DNA of 64,000 bases from Novakomyces olei. Lineage: Eukaryota > Ascomycota > Novakomycetes > Novakomycetales > Novakomycetaceae. The position numbers and the translations under genes were made by a program. The DNA lies in contig JADEYG010000004.1 in NCBI GenBank assembly GCA_016906335.1, positions 347,001 to 411,000 of the forward strand, given 5' to 3'. Positions 32,714-42,341 of the stretch are shown one piece after another. Every line of letters starts with the position of its first letter. Within the stretch, counting starts at the first letter, position 1. A model generated the notes under the pieces. The model saw nothing but the letters and a program-made list of their open reading frames with translations, had not been told where the DNA came from and did not search any database.

Positions 32714-34243
32714 ATGACTGATCTGCAGGTACATGTCGATCGTACAAATATAGCGGTTGGAGATGCAGTGACAGGGCAGGTCGAGCTTTACTTTGCTGAC
32801 TATGACCCAAGTGTCAGGACCGTACGAATCACTTTGGTCGGCACAATTATAACAACGATCAGGGACCGGCATTATCGCCACGGACTTCATGATCCCTACT
32901 GTCATTATGGCCATGGATTCCAAAATCCTGTAATAAATGATTTCGACCATGTTTTTAACAATCACTATGATCCTTTTGGTTATGCCGGCCATAACCATTA
33001 TGGTGACAATTTTGATAACGCTTTCGCGCACGGAGGACGGTTGAGTGAAACTCACAAGTTTTTAAAAATAGGTGCTATTGCGTATGACTCTGCGATGGCT
33101 TTGGGAGGTCAAGAATCTTTCAGGCCCGGCCTGTACGTTTTCCCTTTTGTCCTTCGAATTCCTGAAATGAGTATCTGCGCTTCCTGTGGCCGCGAATGCC
33201 GACCTTGTCGGACCATTAATACGGGAATCTTCGGTTCTATTTCCGTCCAGTACGTGCTTAAAGTCAAGCTTAGACGTGAAGGCGTGCTTAAGCTTAATCA
33301 GAAAAGGACAGTGGAGATTTTAGTCCGGAGCAAATCCGTCCCCGACAATCTCGGCAACAACAGATATCCAAGGTCGGCCGATAGGGCGGTATCTGAGGGA
33401 GAGACGAGTAAAGAGACGAGTAAAATGTTTGAGCAGAGAAGCAGTGGCCTGGGCAAAGATAATGATGGTTACAATCATGATTACAATGATGATTATAAAG
33501 ACACCGATAATAGATACGTGCAAGAGAAAGAAGCCGGGACTAGCGAGCAAAAGGCGAAATGGTACAGCCAAGACAAATCTAATCAAACTGAAAATGATGC
33601 AGAATCAAACAGTAAAAAGCCTAATGGCAAAGACAAAGATTTGCGTGGGCACTCTGGGCCGGCAGTGATAATGCCAGAAGCAGTTCCCTACTTGCCAAAC
33701 TATTCAGAAAGTTGCAATACAGCTCTTGTCTATTCGCCTGAAATGGCCCAGCAAGACGGAGTCGGAGACACAAGGCCGATGGCATCGTTGGAGCAAGTAC
33801 TCGACCTCAAACAGTTTCTTGTCTTTTCTTTATGCAGTATCTTTGTCAGGATTTCTTTCCCTGAAATTGACCCCACCGACCGTCTAGTGCCCCGTAAAAG
33901 CTCACAGAGAATAATACTGAGTTTGAGACTGGTAGGCGGATATCAGAATGCTCCAATTTTACAAAAGTTTTCGGTGCGAATGTTCGAGCGCACGACCATG
34001 CGTACACGTTATGACGTATCAACTTTTTCAAAAAAGACACCAGCCCTTTTGACTTCTAATGACCGATTTCCCGTGTATGGTAACGAGGATTACAAGCTGG
34101 ATAATTCTTTCTTTTGTGAAAGTGGCGATTTTGATTCCGTTCAGTTGTGTACGCTCACAACTGACCATTTTTTCCGGATTAAACTCAATTTTAAAGGGCT
34201 GCGCAACACCTTTTGCATCGATTACCCTATACGATTGTGCTGA
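32714..34243 (+). CDS. arrestin-like protein 1 with Cys cluster and His-rich loop
   Basis: Arrestin-fold proteins of fungi (ARTs) recruit the Rsp5 ubiquitin ligase to plasma-membrane transporters for endocytosis. Single exon, 509 residues. The N-terminal domain opens with VHVDRTNIAVGDAVTGQVEL, and SETHKFLKIGAIAYD and LYVFPFVLRIP are shared with the two paralogues downstream. The usual LPPS-like turn is replaced by ICASCGRECRPC (Cys155, 158, 162, 165), a CX2CX3CX2C pattern. Residues about 50-107 are an inserted loop rich in His, Tyr, Asn and Asp. The middle linker (about 215-330) is charged and carries LPNY, a possible Rsp5 WW ligand (LPxY type). The C-terminal domain ends KLNFKGLRNTFCIDYP, again shared by the paralogues. 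Which cargo it serves is unknown. Confidence 0.78.
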   Translation: MTDLQVHVDRTNIAVGDAVTGQVELYFADYDPSVRTVRITLVGTIITTIRDRHYRHGLHDPYCHYGHGFQNPVINDFDHVFNNHYDPFGYAGHNHYGDNFDNAFAHGGRLSETHKFLKIGAIAYDSAMALGGQESFRPGLYVFPFVLRIPEMSICASCGRECRPCRTINTGIFGSISVQYVLKVKLRREGVLKLNQKRTVEILVRSKSVPDNLGNNRYPRSADRAVSEGETSKETSKMFEQRSSGLGKDNDGYNHDYNDDYKDTDNRYVQEKEAGTSEQKAKWYSQDKSNQTENDAESNSKKPNGKDKDLRGHSGPAVIMPEAVPYLPNYSESCNTALVYSPEMAQQDGVGDTRPMASLEQVLDLKQFLVFSLCSIFVRISFPEIDPTDRLVPRKSSQRIILSLRLVGGYQNAPILQKFSVRMFERTTMRTRYDVSTFSKKTPALLTSNDRFPVYGNEDYKLDNSFFCESGDFDSVQLCTLTTDHFFRIKLNFKGLRNTFCIDYPIRLC

Positions 34244-34636
34244 ATTGGAGGAGAAGGCAGTATCCTAATAAGGATGATTCTGTAAAATTGGTCAGACAGG
34301 AAAGAAACCAAGCACGGATAATGGTAACCATGAGAGAAAACAAATAAGAAAAATTATAAAGGCTAAAACGGTTTTCAAAGCGTCAAAAACAGTGGACCGC
34401 ATGGGAAAAGGGAGTACAATCATATTTGCAATTATATTCGCATTGTTTTGCCGTGGAATTTTAAAGCTTTATTTCATTTCTATACATTATCCAGCATATA
34501 TAGCGGCGAAATTGTTCCGTTTAAAGTCAAAGGCATTTCATTCAATAAAACCTTAGCGTTCTTTGTCACACGTTCTGTCACAAAATACAATATCCTAAAT
34601 GCATTTGTATGCGTACACCACTTTATTTATTACTCG
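34244..34636. other. convergent intergenic region
   Basis: Between the 3' ends of arrestin-like gene 1 and the PBDC1-like gene. AT-rich; nothing recognised. Confidence 0.45.
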
Positions 34637-35127
34637 TTACTTTTTACCATAGATCCAGTCATTAAGACCGCGGCGATTGCGGGCAATTTCTATAGCGAGA
34701 AACTGCATTCGCGGAACAAACATTGTAGTCTTCTCCTCGTACTCTGCTCGGGCGCTTGTCCGTAATAATGTTCCAAATGAATAATCTTTAATTTCTTCGC
34801 GATTAGCGTATCGCATCATAAACTCTCGCCACCGCCTTTTGCCTTCGGCCGACTTCATATCGTCCTCATTAATCTCATCCACAGCTTCGCGTGGTACTAA
34901 CTCTGGGAAACTTTTCTCCAAGTCTTCCATGATCTCGTCGTCAATCTTTGTCAGAGTAAGCTCCGAGCCTTTGCGCATCTGCAGCAATGCCCAATATATT
35001 TGAGCATGTTCAACGGCTTTCACTGCAAATTGCATTTCAATCTTGATTGTGAGAACGTACACTGATAAAATGCGATTACCTCTTGCAAGTTTTCCGCCTC
35101 ATCGGCGTTGAATGTCTGTGCGCTCAT
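34637..35127 (-). CDS. PBDC1/Ypl225w family protein
   Basis: Small conserved eukaryotic protein; the yeast homologue Ypl225w (Chp1) is reported to assist folding of translation factor eEF1A. Two exons on the minus strand: 35127-35080 (MSAQTFNADEAENLQE) and 35041-34637, 150 residues, with a 38-nt intron. Family segments seen: QFAVKAVEHAQIYWALL, SELTLTKIDDEIMEDL, MKSAEGKRRWREFMMRYANR, YSFGTLLRTSARAEY, and FVPRMQFLAIEIARNRRGL near the end. These cover the whole domain without gaps. The Pfam name (polysaccharide biosynthesis domain) is historical and does not imply such a role. It lies between two arrestin-like genes on the opposite strand. Confidence 0.88.
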
Positions 35128-35822
35128 ACTAAAAAGGCACTGGAGTCTGATTTAAATTTATTTTCGTGAATTTTCAGCACGTTTGCTATATATTGCTTGT
35201 AAACACATGCATCATTTTCTCCATTGAATCAGCGATAGCGTACTGATTAGGGTTAGGGCTAAACACTCTAATTGCACTCGACGAAATGCCGGGGGACAGT
35301 GAAGGCATAACGAGACGCGATCCCGTCGATTGCCGCAAATCAAACACGGTCTCGAACTAATCTTATAGAGACTATCGTTTGTAATTTCTGTATTCCAGAT
35401 TACTGAAACAGGCTACTTTCCCAAGGCTGTAGCTTTAGAAGCGTGCAAGCTTCTCATCTTACAGATCAAGCATGTAAATACTATTTGGCGCGTACCGCGT
35501 ACACTTTGCTCACAAGCTCGCACAGCCTTGTTTCCATTTAATCATTGAGTTTATACTATGCTGAATCCTTGCATCCATGTTCACATGATCATACTAATGA
35601 GACGAAGACCACGTGACAAGGCAGTAGGCCAAAAGCAAAAAGAATGAAAGTAAACAGCTTCCTTTGTGGAACAGAAAAAAATCAAAAATAAAAACTAATT
35701 TTAAACAAACAAAACTGAGCAAAAAAAACGTATGGAAATGAATCGAAATCTGAACGAAATCTAAACGGACTAGACTATCAAACTAGTCGAAAATAAAAGC
35801 ATAGCCAAGAAAGCAATTGGCA
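35128..35822. promoter_or_regulatory. divergent promoter with telomere-like TTAGGGTTAGGG
   Basis: Shared upstream region of the PBDC1-like gene (minus) and arrestin-like gene 2 (plus). An exact TTAGGGTTAGGG occurs at 35247-35258, about 120 bases upstream of the PBDC1-like start. Telomere-repeat-binding factors such as Tbf1 or Teb1 bind this motif in yeast promoters; binding here is inference. Confidence 0.45.
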
Positions 35823-37427
35823 ATGCCATACCTCACTGTTCGGCTCAAATCTTCAGTTATTAGAATCGGTGAAACTCTGAAAGGGACTGTGGAAGTGTAC
35901 AATGAAGACATGGACTCAATCGACAGTATTCGGGTACAGTTACTGGGCAATTGCTACACGACTCTCTCCACAGACACTTCGAGATTCGGTGAGTCTGATG
36001 CTTTTGCGATGACAAGCAATAACAGCGAGAGACATACGTTTTTGAAGCGAAGCTTGATCGTTTACGACCGACTTTTGCAATACGGCACAGGAGAGCAAAG
36101 CCCTAAGCTGCCAACATCAGCGCCGATTTCTGTCAGACCAAACGTGTGGGCTTTTCCCTTTGCTTTGGCAGTGCCCATTGAATCTACGTGCTCTTATTGT
36201 CGGCAGCCTTGCTTGGTCGCTCCTTCCTTTTCGACTCTGACTCGAAGCGCTTACGTGTTTTACCGCGTTCAAGTGGATCTGAAAAATGGATGGTTACGAC
36301 GCGATCGTAAAAGTTGCCCCGTTTACGTGCTGCCCCCAATCATGAAGCGTGCGCAATATAACGAGCGGCTTTTGACGGACAAAAATAAAGCGACAAGAAA
36401 GGGTAAAGCAGTCAAACGGTGTGATATAGAAAGAGATGATGTGGACATGAGAGCTGGTAATGGAGACAGAGAAAATGTCACTTTAAACAGACGACTAAGA
36501 GCCAAAAGTGATGAGGGAAATTTGGCCAGACCTGATGACGAACCTTTGCCGCCTTATACTCCAACTTCATCAGCAAGCGGCGATGATGAAGCTCATAGCG
36601 TCACAAATGGACCCTTACTTTCTTCGCCTTCCACAGACTATGCTAGTTCTTCCTCGAATGATGCAGCAGCAAGAGAAGGCAAGGATAAGGGCAGAGACAT
36701 GGACACGGACATGGACACGGACAGAGACATGAACATAGCGGCAGTAAGAGCAATTGCCAGCTCTGCCGGTCTATCTCCTGCAATTGCACCCTTTGAACAG
36801 CAGCCGTCGTCTCTCTCTTCGCGTTATGTGTACGAAGATACGCAAGTGCCGGACGAGTATGTTTGTCAAGCTCGGCCGAGTATTACGTGGGACCTTATGA
36901 GCCTGACTGGAGCAGAAGCAAGGCAAGAAACAGGAGAACAAATCTCAAACGGGGCAACGGCAATAAACATACTTTTAAAACTGCACTCCTATTTCTTTTG
37001 GACTTGGTGCTACGTCAAAGCGATTGTCGACCTGCCTTTAATACAGCAAAACGGACAAATAGCAGAGCGCGCTAGTATTCAGCCTATTCAAATCCGGCTT
37101 CGCCTCGAGGCTTCAGGATTTCGTAAACCCTTCCCAGTGCTGCTAAAAATGACTCTAAAGCTGTATGAAATAACGACAGTGAGAGCCAATACGGAATACT
37201 CTACAATCCCTCACAAATCAGACCGTCTTCTCTGCAGTCTGGAGAGACTCGAGCTCGTACCGCTGCAGCATTATATTATAAATCACACGTTCGGTCTTCC
37301 ACAAACGGCTTTTCAGAGTGATATGAAGCTGTGCAACATCCAGTGCTCGCATTATCTTTGTGTTAAACTCGAATTTGAAGGCTTTCGGAATACTTTTCAT
37401 CTCAAGCACCCGATAACGATTGTGTAA
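35823..37427 (+). CDS. arrestin-like protein 2
   Basis: Second of three paralogous arrestin-like genes. Single exon; ATG 35823 lies two codons after a TTG in the same frame and starts the N-domain strand MPYLTVRLKSSVIRIGETL, giving 534 residues. Shared features: SERHTFLKRSLIVYD, VWAFPFALAVP, and the cysteine cluster STCSYCRQPC (Cys123, 126, 130; CX2CX3C). The linker is long and charged, has an MDTDMDTDRDMN repeat, and contains LPPYTP, a canonical PPxY site for Rsp5-type WW domains. The C-terminal domain ends KLEFEGFRNTFHLKHP. It diverges from copy 1 over most of its length, so the duplication is not recent. A role as a ubiquitin-ligase adaptor for transporters is inferred from the fold and PPxY motif. 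Confidence 0.78.
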   Translation: MPYLTVRLKSSVIRIGETLKGTVEVYNEDMDSIDSIRVQLLGNCYTTLSTDTSRFGESDAFAMTSNNSERHTFLKRSLIVYDRLLQYGTGEQSPKLPTSAPISVRPNVWAFPFALAVPIESTCSYCRQPCLVAPSFSTLTRSAYVFYRVQVDLKNGWLRRDRKSCPVYVLPPIMKRAQYNERLLTDKNKATRKGKAVKRCDIERDDVDMRAGNGDRENVTLNRRLRAKSDEGNLARPDDEPLPPYTPTSSASGDDEAHSVTNGPLLSSPSTDYASSSSNDAAAREGKDKGRDMDTDMDTDRDMNIAAVRAIASSAGLSPAIAPFEQQPSSLSSRYVYEDTQVPDEYVCQARPSITWDLMSLTGAEARQETGEQISNGATAINILLKLHSYFFWTWCYVKAIVDLPLIQQNGQIAERASIQPIQIRLRLEASGFRKPFPVLLKMTLKLYEITTVRANTEYSTIPHKSDRLLCSLERLELVPLQHYIINHTFGLPQTAFQSDMKLCNIQCSHYLCVKLEFEGFRNTFHLKHPITIV

Positions 37428-37612
37428 CGTCGATCATTGATATACATAGATAAATTTTGATCAATAACATCAAAATCAATCTTCATTAAACCCAATATTC
37501 ACATTATGGACAGACCGGCTGAAACCCTGGTCAGCATATTTGGGCATAGATCTGGACTGCTTTCTCCAACGATCCTATTACTTTTCGCTGTGCGACCGTT
37601 ACAGGATCATAA

Positions 37613-38563
37613 TCAGGGAGGAACAATCTCGCCCTTCCAGTCCCAACAAGACCCCCGATCTTGCGCATTCCGGCTCGCCACAACCGACAGTAATCGTTCT
37701 GCTGTGAAATCTGCAGTAAACAATTTATCTTCACGAACATTGGACCAGAAATCTCGGCTCAGATCTGTTTTCACCGTCCCCGGATGAAGAGTGTAAGCAA
37801 TCGCATTTTGGCCACTGTAAGTTCGTAGATAATTGTCAAACGTTTTCACTGCTTGATTAAGAGCAGCCTTGGATGAGCGGTAGGAGTACCATCCGCCCAG
37901 CTTGTTATCGGAAATACTTCCGACCCGTGCAGATATGGCGGCCAATGTACTGTGCTTTGCGACTCCTCTGCTTTCGCCGGCATTAAGCAGCGGCAACTGT
38001 GCTGCTTTCTTTGGTAAAAAAGGCGCAAGGTACTTGATCAGCATCATCGGGCCAATAGTATTAATGCGAAAACTGTCGAGTGCTGACGCGTACTCAATCT
38101 GGCCGGGCACTTTTTCCACGTGCAAGACTCCCATCATAATCATCGCCAAATGCAAGTGAGAATCAGGGAACCATTTCTTACAGGTCTCTGCCATTTCTTT
38201 CACACTTTGTTCATCTGTAATTGATCAGTACTTTACGTAAATCTTCTTTATATCTGCGATGTTTTGAGTGGGATTTGGTTGGATTAATTGCTAAATTTTT
38301 GCCCTCTAAATTTCAAATTTGAAGAGGCTTCTCCACGGCAATAACCCTCTTGTTTACGCATTGCTACCTGTCACATCGAGATGTACCATACGAAGCCGAT
38401 GTTCATATTGTCTGGTCTCGTCACGCAGAATTTCACGTCGAGCATTATCAAGATCGCCGCGAGCAGTGGCTACTATGGGCAAACTCGTATCCCGCAGCAA
38501 TTTTCTCGTTACTGCAAGACCAATGCCTCGCGAGGCAGGAGCTGCCAGGATCCATGGTGGCAT
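37613..38563 (-). CDS. short-chain dehydrogenase/reductase (C-factor/carbonyl reductase-like)
   Basis: NAD(P)H-dependent oxidoreductase of the classical SDR fold. Two exons on the minus strand: 38563-38368 and 38214-37613, 265 residues, with a 153-nt intron. The first exon has the cofactor loop as WILAAPASRGIGLAVTRKLL. The first Gly of the classic TGxxxGIG is changed to Ala, but fungal relatives of this subgroup share the SRGIG form. Splicing gives VHLDVTDEQSVKEMAET, the expected acidic turn. The catalytic YxxxK is in GGWYSYRSSKAALNQ, and LHPGTVKTDLS follows as in the family. No targeting or membrane segment. Substrate unknown. It lies between arrestin-like genes 2 and 3, on the opposite strand. 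Confidence 0.88.
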
Positions 38564-38940
38564 ATTATCGGGGCAATTCAGAGTATAATATACTGTTAAA
38601 TATAACGTTTAATATAATGTTTAATATAATTGTACAATATTAATGTATAATATAAATGGGCAATATAATCCTGGAGAAAAAAGATAATTAGGACCGTGAA
38701 TATACAAATACAAATACTTTATAATTTACCAAATTCTGTATGATTACCTTTACCCTAACTAACCCTATAATTATCTCTGTACTCCTGACCAACAATCCCA
38801 AGGCACCAACTAGTCTTCCCAGCGCGACACAATATACAGTCTGAGCAGCAATTTGAAAAGGAGAATAAAAAATGAAAAAAAAGAAGAGCAGATAAGCGAT
38901 CAAGCAAGGAGGAGCGCAGTTATACGGCGACGGTAAGTGA
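38564..38940. promoter_or_regulatory. divergent promoter with ACCCTAACTAACCCTA
   Basis: Shared upstream region of the short-chain dehydrogenase (minus) and arrestin-like gene 3 (plus). A telomere-like ACCCTAACTAACCCTA is at 38752-38767, and a run of TTTAATATAATG repeats lies at 38600-38660. Function of the motif is inferred only. Confidence 0.4.
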
Positions 38941-40407
38941 ATGGCTCAAGCGGGTTTGCAAATACAATCGGCCACGGTAGCTCTCGGATCGGTGATTGAG
39001 GGCGCTGCTATAGCAGACATTAAAGAATACGATCCACATTTCAGCAGTCTGGTGGTCAAATTTGTGGGCAAATCGTTCTCGAGGCAAGTCCGGAGTCGGG
39101 GTCGCCATTCTTTCGTGTACACGGAGACACACAAGTTTATAAACCGCAGATGGATTGCGTATGACACGGCAGCGAATGGCGGACGCAACTTGCGAGCGGG
39201 TCGGTACACGTTTCCCTTCCGTTTTGTGCTGCCGTTTGTCGCACAGTGCGATAAATGCGGCTGCAAGCTGCCTCTGGCACCGTCGACAAGTGTGAGCGAC
39301 GGATCGATAAAGTACAAAATTTGTGTTAAAATCAAACGCTCCGGGTTCCTGCGACGTGATTCACGTCAAAAGCGGGTACTGACAGTTGTGCAGCAACTGC
39401 CACCGCTCATAGGTTGCTACAATATGACGCTGCCGCAGACGCCGTCAGTGGATATGGAGGGGTTCCACGAGAGAATGGACAGCATGATACTTGACGGTAC
39501 AAGCAGTGCACAGCGCAGTTTTGATTTGGACAAGGCTGGTCGCTGGGCCGCTGCTGCGTCTAGAAAGACGCTGCCTTACAAGGATTATTCTGAGCATGTG
39601 GAGCATGTGGACGGTGAGTACGGAGACGGTAGCACAAGCGGAGGCAGCACAGAGAAAAAGTGGGCTGGAAGCAAAAGTACCGTCAACATAAAGAGCACTG
39701 GAGAGCATAATAATCAAGAAAAAAGGGGAAAGCAAGAGAAGGGGGAAAAGCAATACTCTGGCAGTTCTGGCACTTTAGGGTTTGTAGACCAGCAATTGAG
39801 CACTCAACCCGGAGCCGTTACGGTCACATTGGACCAGGCACCAGCAGAGTATCGTGGAGCAGATGATATCTACTCTCCGTTCCTTGTCCCGGCTCTAGCT
39901 GCATGGGACAGTGAACGTGTTCACTGCTGGGATGTAACGCCAACTTTCTTGGAGACGGGAGTCAGTCAGATATTTGTGCTGAGACGTAGACTGTTCAACA
40001 CCTGGTGCTCGATGTACGTGCATGTGATAGTGACTCCCAAACGGTTCCATGTGCCTGGAACCTGGCAGCGTATCGTCATAACCCTAAAAGCGCTCAATTC
40101 ATGTATCTCGGAGACGCCAATCCTGCAAAAGCTATCCGTTGATGTTGTACGGCAAACAGTGGTCCTGGCGGAAGGCTATTCGGATAAAAGCTCAAAGCAA
40201 TATGGGCATGTTCTTTCTCTTAAGGACTTGAAATTGCCCATCACCAATCACACGATTGATGAAACGTTCATTTTGCCCACGGGACTGGGCGGTTCAATAT
40301 GCCACTGCAATATCTCGCGATTTCATTATTACCGTATCAAGCTTGATTTCAAGGGAAGCAGAAATACGTTTTACGTTTACTATCCTGTGTATGTGCTCGA
40401 CACTTGA
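38941..40407 (+). CDS. arrestin-like protein 3
   Basis: Third paralogue of the local arrestin-like family. Single exon, 488 residues. The N-domain opens LQIQSATVALGSVIEGAAIA, with TETHKFINRRWIAYD and YTFPFRFVLPF matching copies 1 and 2. The cysteine cluster is VAQCDKCGCKLP (Cys103, 106, 108), a shortened form. The linker (about 200-300) is Gly, Ser, Lys and Glu rich. No PPxY is visible; APAEY is at best a weak WW-binding variant. The C-terminal domain has ETPILQKLSVDVV, parallel to APILQKFSVRMF in copy 1, and ends KLDFKGSRNTFYVYYP. Loss of a clear PY motif suggests a different partner or a reliance on another arrestin. The cargo is unknown. Confidence 0.76.
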   Translation: MAQAGLQIQSATVALGSVIEGAAIADIKEYDPHFSSLVVKFVGKSFSRQVRSRGRHSFVYTETHKFINRRWIAYDTAANGGRNLRAGRYTFPFRFVLPFVAQCDKCGCKLPLAPSTSVSDGSIKYKICVKIKRSGFLRRDSRQKRVLTVVQQLPPLIGCYNMTLPQTPSVDMEGFHERMDSMILDGTSSAQRSFDLDKAGRWAAAASRKTLPYKDYSEHVEHVDGEYGDGSTSGGSTEKKWAGSKSTVNIKSTGEHNNQEKRGKQEKGEKQYSGSSGTLGFVDQQLSTQPGAVTVTLDQAPAEYRGADDIYSPFLVPALAAWDSERVHCWDVTPTFLETGVSQIFVLRRRLFNTWCSMYVHVIVTPKRFHVPGTWQRIVITLKALNSCISETPILQKLSVDVVRQTVVLAEGYSDKSSKQYGHVLSLKDLKLPITNHTIDETFILPTGLGGSICHCNISRFHYYRIKLDFKGSRNTFYVYYPVYVLDT

Positions 40408-40724
40408 CGTTTTGTAGCGCTTGTTCAAGTACTCATCTACAGCGATTGCCATTTCGGACATTTGTTTTATTTTGGACGTGTTTTTTGATTGGGACGAAGT
40501 TTTCATTTAGCCCGGAGTTTTCATCTAGGGCAAAGTTTTTGTTTGGTTTGTGGGTTTTGTTTGGGACGTGGTTTTTAGTTTAGTTTCTTTTTTCTTTGAT
40601 TTAATAGGGGAAATACTTGGATGATTTATTTTCAGCAGCTTTAACAGTTTTATTCTTGTCGGTCGATCAAGCAAATTTAATGTCTAGAAAACATCTAGAC
40701 TTTTGCTTAAACAATTTTAAATCT
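40408..40724. other. convergent intergenic region
   Basis: Between the 3' ends of arrestin-like gene 3 and the PHO13-like gene. It contains degenerate repeats of a TTTTxxTTTxGGGACG type (about 40475-40590). No gene recognised. Confidence 0.45.
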
Positions 40725-41939
40725 CTACATCTCTCTATTCTCATATATCTGGCCGAGGTAATCGCAGTAATGCGTGGGAACAATAGGCGCTTCTTCACAC
40801 AAAATTTCTTCCTCTGTTGATATGCCAGAAAGCACCATTAGGCTTCCACCGAGATTCGAATTGGCGGCAAACTGAATATCAGTATCAAGCCTATCTCCAA
40901 CAAAGCATGCGCGTTTTCGATCAAAATGAAACCGAGCAACAATTGCATCCAGCATGGCAGACGAAGGTTTTCCCAAGATTTCAGGTGTGCGTTTTGTGCT
41001 GTAAATGAGCGGATAAGAAATGGCACCCGCACCAGGGAATTTGCCGTTGTGGGTCGGATAGGTTGAGTCTTGGTTTGTCAGCAAAAAATGGCAGTTTTTA
41101 TCCAGCAGATAAGCGTAAGCTCGTGCAAGTTTCAAGTAGCTAATATCGATATCGATGCCACAAAGAACAGCTCCCACTGTGGGATCCGGTTTGATTGTTG
41201 CCCAATCGGAATCCTCGACTTTGCGGAAAGCTTCTGGATCCTGTGAGTTTAGAAATTGTAATCGTAACAGACAAGAGAGATATCAATCACGAATATCTTT
41301 TTAAACATGGTGAACTTCATCTGAAAAAAAATTTAATTAAATTGATAAATAAATAAACAAAATAAACAGCTTTTACAGATCAAAACCAACGTAGAGACAA
41401 TGCAAGACCAGCAAAACATACAGGACCACCAAATGCTTCAATATTCTCCGCGGCAAGTTCCTCCATTATACCCTCACCGCCGATAACGTAAACGCGCTTG
41501 TCCTTGGGCAGTTTAATCACTCGGCTCAGGTACACAGCGCTCGAGTAGCTAGAAGGAAAGATTTCGTCCTTTGATTCTGTCAGTGATTCTCATTCAAGCA
41601 GGGAAGGCATACAATTTCGACGGGAATACCCATTGATTCTAATTTTATCTTGTATGTGCGTCGCGATTTGGCGGAGTTGTTTGTGACAAAGACGAGCTGT
41701 TTGCCTTTTAAATTGTAAGTTTGCTTGCTTAAATCGCATTACCTTGATCTCGCAAGTAGTGGATCGTCTCGCGCGCATTTTTTAAAAGGTCGTTTCCGCT
41801 CCAAAGAACGCCTGCAAATGGTCAGATCAGCTATTTAAAGCGAAGGAGTAGCAGTACCGTCACAATCAAAGAGAAACACGTCGTATGCGTGCAGTAACTT
41901 TTGGAATTGGGACTTTTCCGTAAGCTTTTCCGGCTTCAT
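40725..41939 (-). CDS. PHO13: HAD-family 4-nitrophenylphosphatase / phosphoglycolate phosphatase (PHO13-like)
   Basis: Cytosolic HAD phosphatase that removes 2-phosphoglycolate and other toxic side products of glycolysis. Five exons on the minus strand: 41939-41858, 41811-41743, 41704-41613, 41568-41422, 41240-40725; 301 residues, close to yeast Pho13 (312). Introns are 46, 38, 44 and 181 nt; two acceptors end AAAG. The HAD motif I is split by intron 1 (FLFDCD|GVLWSG). Motif II is LVFVTNNSAKSRRTY, joined across intron 2, and GIPVEIDEIFPSSYSSAVYL spans intron 3. The last exon holds the cap domain, including GAVLCGIDIDISYLKLARA, and motifs III/IV in GKPSSAMLD and CFVGDRLDTDIQFA. Divergent from NSA2. 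Confidence 0.9.
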
Positions 41940-42341
41940 GTTGGTCTGTATATGCTTCGGGACAGATTTTATTGTATTTAATCACCGATTTAAATTTATA
42001 TGGCCACCAAAGATCGATTTAGGAAACAATTGGCGAAGGCACTATTGATGAAATTGATGAAACATTTACGTGTTCTGTTCACACTACACAATCCGCTTTT
42101 CGCTGCGATTATCTACGGTTAGAGTCAAGCGGCAAACGGGTATTGCCGGCCTCCGTGTCTAGCGGAGCAGTGTTTTTTTGCTTATTTATTCGAGATTGTA
42201 GGTATATTTGCATATTATTTGCATATTTTTGTAAATTAATCGAAAATAAATCGCATATTATTTGCATATTATTTAATATCATTTGCATATTTGTATACAA
42301 AATTTTCCATAAAAGCTGACGAGTATCAGCGGCCAACCGCA
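41940..42341. promoter_or_regulatory. divergent promoter of PHO13-like gene and NSA2 with TTTGCATATT repeats
   Basis: Shared 402-base upstream region. At 42208-42296 the element TATTTGCATATT recurs several times with variants, forming a short degenerate tandem array about 45-130 bases upstream of the NSA2 start. No factor is claimed. Confidence 0.5.
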
